Under the pieces are notes generated by a model. It saw only the letters and a list, made by a program, of their open reading frames with translations, was not told where the DNA came from and searched no databases. Below are positions 34,126-35,646 of a DNA stretch of 35,646 nt, one piece after another. Source of the DNA: Sanguibacter inulinus. Lineage in GTDB: Bacteria; Actinomycetota; Actinomycetes; Actinomycetales; Cellulomonadaceae. Each line of letters begins with the position of its first letter. Positions within the stretch are counted from its first letter, which is position 1. Location: positions 1 through 35,646 of the forward strand of contig NZ_JACBYE010000046.1 of NCBI RefSeq assembly GCF_013415325.1. The letters are read 5' to 3'. Made by a program: the position numbers and the translations under genes.

Positions 34126-34131
34126 ACCGTA
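34126..34131 (-). promoter_or_regulatory. -10 box TACGGT of leaderless HTH-MurA gene
   Basis: Minus-strand TACGGT, 7 nt, then ATG at 34118. The palindrome 34130-34147 abuts and partly overlaps it on the upstream side, within the expected -35/-10 spacer. Confidence 0.5.
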
Positions 34132-34147
34132 TCTCATAGATGAGATA
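34130..34147. promoter_or_regulatory. Palindromic operator in the HTH-MurA promoter
   Basis: TATCTCAT-ag-ATGAGATA, perfect 8-bp arms, AT-rich in a very GC-rich region. It would block RNA polymerase if bound. XRE proteins commonly bind such short symmetric sites, so autoregulation by the HTH domain of the adjacent gene is the simplest reading. Confidence 0.7.
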
Positions 34148-34243
34148 AACGTGTGAAGGGATGTGGTGACCTCGGCACCCGTCCCGCCGACCCCGGGTAC
34201 GACGAAGGCGCCGCCCCGACACGGGAAGCGACGCCTTGGGCGC

Positions 34244-34271
34244 GATCTCTGGCACCGAGGTGTCAGAGATC
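34244..34271 (-). terminator. Terminator hairpin of rpsT
   Basis: GATCTCTG and CAGAGATC outer arms, then a G-T pair, CACC and GGTG, with a small GA/CGAG loop; about 12 bp in all, starting 8-9 nt after the rpsT stop on the minus strand. No T run. Confidence 0.75.
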
Positions 34272-34279
34272 AGTGAGAC

Positions 34280-34540
34280 TCACAGGCCGTGGACGGCCTT
34301 TGCAAGAGCCGACTTGCGGTTCGCGGCCTGGTTGGCGTGGATGACGCCCTTGGACACGGCCTTGTCGAGCTTCTTGGACGTGATGACCAGTGCAGCGGCA
34401 GCAGCATCCTTGTCGCCGGCGTTGATCGCGGTCCGCACACGACGAACGTGCGTGCGGAGCTCGGTCTTGACGGCGTTGTTGCGAAGGCGAGCCTTCTCGT
34501 TGGTGCCGATGCGCTTGATCTGAGACTTGATGTTAGCCAC
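34280..34540 (-). CDS. rpsT: 30S ribosomal protein S20
   Basis: 86-aa helical protein that binds 16S rRNA in the small-subunit body. It begins [29 protein letters not shown] and ends [22 protein letters not shown], both canonical. GTG start with GAGAG 7 nt upstream. Encoded on the strand opposite holA, separated from it by the HTH-MurA gene, and followed by its own hairpin. The 246-base gap upstream (34541-34786) holds the rpsT leader and weak GC-rich hairpins (for example 34640-34668) that may end the PemK-like transcript. Confidence 0.97.
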   Translation of the reverse strand: MANIKSQIKRIGTNEKARLRNNAVKTELRTHVRRVRTAINAGDKDAAAAALVITSKKLDKAVSKGVIHANQAANRKSALAKAVHGL

Positions 34541-34786
34541 GTGAGGACTCTCTGATAATTTCGCCGGAGCGAGTGAACAGGTCGTAGAAGGCGTTTCCAG
34601 CACCGGGACTGGGGTGGGGAACCCGTGGAGAGGTACTGGAATGGTGCCCGCCGACCCGGGCGGAGCACGCAATGACCGAACCTACCAGATCGCCCCGCCC
34701 GACGACAGGTCTGGCGGCCTGCGACCGTGTGAGCCGACACTCACCGAGACCCCCGCTCGCCGGGGCCTCCGCTGAGCGAGACGCTC

Positions 34787-35389
34787 TCAGCGTCGAGCGG
34801 CCGTCACGACCTTCGTGAACACGGCCTCGGGCAGGATCGCACCCTCCCGGCGGACGGCCCCAGGGTCGACCCGCACGACGCGGTCGACCCGCACCTCGCT
34901 GTCCCGGCCCTGCGAGTCCCACGGACCCGAGCCCACGTCGACCCACCGGCGTCCGTACCGCGCCTCGTCGGCGGCGTCGCGGCTGTGGTCCTTGCTCGTG
35001 AGCATCAGCCCGAGCAACCAGGCACCGTCCCGCCCGACGAGCAGCACTGGCCGGTCCTTGCCGCGGGAGAAGTCTTCTTCGTAGGGGACCCAGGTCCAGA
35101 CGATCTCGCCAGGGTCCGGGGCGCCGTCCAGCTGAGGCGAGTACTGCGGCCGCAGGGCGCCTGTGAAGTCGCCGGGATACGCAGCTGCTGCGGTCGACCT
35201 GGCCTCGGTCCCCCCGGCTGACGCACGTGCGCGGACGCCCCCTCGACTCCCGCCGTCGCGCGCGCCTGCGCCGCCGCCGCGCGGAGCCCCTGCCGCCGGT
35301 CGCCCTCCCGCCGTCCCGGCTCGCGTCAGGCTGCCGATCACGGCTCGCGCGAGACGGACGGCTGTCGAGGTCCAGGGAGTCTTCGCCAT
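34787..35389 (-). CDS. PemK/MazF-family toxin-like protein, solitary
   Basis: 200 aa. The C-terminal 110 residues match the PemK/MazF endoribonuclease fold: PGEIVWTWVPYEEDFSRGKDRPVLLVGRD, then LGLMLTSKDHSRD. Residues 1-85 are an Ala/Gly/Arg-rich extension not present in classical MazF. No antitoxin ORF is adjacent on either side, and the gene lies between rpsT and the gene at 35619, so a chromosomal housekeeping or orphan role is as likely as a toxin. ATG with TAGCCT (35396-35401, minus) 6 nt upstream, predicted leaderless. RNase activity is unproven. Confidence 0.8.
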   Translation of the reverse strand: MAKTPWTSTAVRLARAVIGSLTRAGTAGGRPAAGAPRGGGAGARDGGSRGGVRARASAGGTEARSTAAAAYPGDFTGALRPQYSPQLDGAPDPGEIVWTWVPYEEDFSRGKDRPVLLVGRDGAWLLGLMLTSKDHSRDAADEARYGRRWVDVGSGPWDSQGRDSEVRVDRVVRVDPGAVRREGAILPEAVFTKVVTAARR

Positions 35390-35395
35390 GACCGC

Positions 35396-35401
35396 AGGCT
35401 A
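35396..35401 (-). promoter_or_regulatory. -10 box TAGCCT of leaderless PemK-like gene
   Basis: Minus-strand TAGCCT, 6 nt, then ATG at 35389; no Shine-Dalgarno. Confidence 0.45.
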
Positions 35402-35414
35402 GCCGCCGCCGCGG

Positions 35415-35442
35415 CGGTCGCGCTCGGTCGCGCTCGGTCGCG
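35415..35442 (+). repeat. Short tandem repeat, 10-bp unit
   Basis: CGGTCGCGCT occurs twice exactly and then a third time in part. It lies in the 229-base gap between the divergent PemK-like gene and the gene at 35619; otherwise that gap holds only promoter sequence. Confidence 0.75.
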
Positions 35443-35618
35443 AGCGCCCCGACCGACGGGCCGGCTCGGACGTGAGCCGCCGCGCCCCCGGGCCTGACGG
35501 CGTCACGGGTGTCAGGCGTGTCCTGGTTGCGACCCATCCGCACCTGCGGCAGTGTGGCCCGGGTCACACAACTCAGCCTGCTCCGTGCAACGACGCCCGG
35601 GCAGCCACAGGAGGCGCG

Positions 35619-35646
35619 ATGACCGACTCGACCCAGTCCCCGACCC
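35619..35646 (+). CDS. Start of a gene cut by the window edge (possibly lepA)
   Basis: ATG with a full AGGAGG 4 nt upstream and nine codons (MTDSTQSPT) before the window ends. The sequence is too short to identify. Elongation factor 4 (lepA) commonly follows holA-rpsT in actinobacteria, so lepA is a guess from gene order only. A possible promoter is TTGCGA (35526-35531) with CAGTGT 17 bp downstream. Confidence 0.6.

Noticed and set aside
1-35646. CRISPR array, tRNA/rRNA, IS element, prophage or att site
   Set aside because: No spaced direct repeats, no cloverleaf or rRNA sequence, and no transposase or integrase ORF were seen in any region.

Overview
The window is very GC-rich, with starts split between ATG and GTG, many 4-nt ATGA/GTGA gene overlaps and several apparently leaderless genes. 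Together with the gene content (Lsr2, LigD/Ku end joining, MntR, actinobacterial LeuS, comEA-comEC-holA-rpsT order), this points to an actinobacterium, probably Micrococcales of the Cellulomonas/Sanguibacter kind. The family placement is inference. I see no rRNA, tRNA, CRISPR array, transposase or prophage gene, so this looks like ordinary chromosome.

Layout, left to right. (1) 19-2406: an Hsp20 gene (-) under a CIRCE/HrcA-type operator, then a coupled membrane protein (DUF4956) and VTC-type polyphosphate polymerase pair (+). (2) 2441-6253: divergent ligD and ku, the two-gene non-homologous end-joining system. (3) 6383-13275: a signalling island with two SpoIIE/PP2C phosphatases, an RsbW-like anti-sigma kinase, a STAS antagonist, and a haem-oxygenase-like diiron protein coupled to a CDGSH iron-sulfur protein. 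One phosphatase carries PAS and GAF-like sensors. The other carries a complete bacteriophytochrome photosensor and is preceded by a leaderless 11-codon upstream ORF that overlaps its start codon. The island reads as a light-controlled partner-switching pathway. (4) 13431-18145: a GH35 beta-galactosidase coupled to a PPOX-family flavin/F420 protein (-), then lsr2 coupled to a membrane-anchored metallophosphoesterase (+). (5) 18239-22891: a manganese-type ABC importer with a palindromic operator at its promoter, a terminator hairpin, then mntR and an overlapping MFS exporter. (6) 23023-27735: VKOR, leuS and a DegV protein. (7) 27874-32567: comEA-comEC-holA, ended by a hairpin shared with the convergent gene. 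(8) 32589-34118: a MurA-type enolpyruvyl transferase fused to an N-terminal XRE helix-turn-helix, with an 18-bp palindrome inside its own promoter. (9) 34280-35646: rpsT, a solitary PemK/MazF-like gene, and the first nine codons of a gene that by synteny may be lepA.

The two most interesting items are the phytochrome-SpoIIE/partner-switching island with its leader ORF, and the HTH-MurA fusion with its probable self-operator. A recurring TANNNT box 6-7 nt before the start codon fixes several starts as leaderless. A TTGTCCACAG-like motif recurs in intergenic regions.
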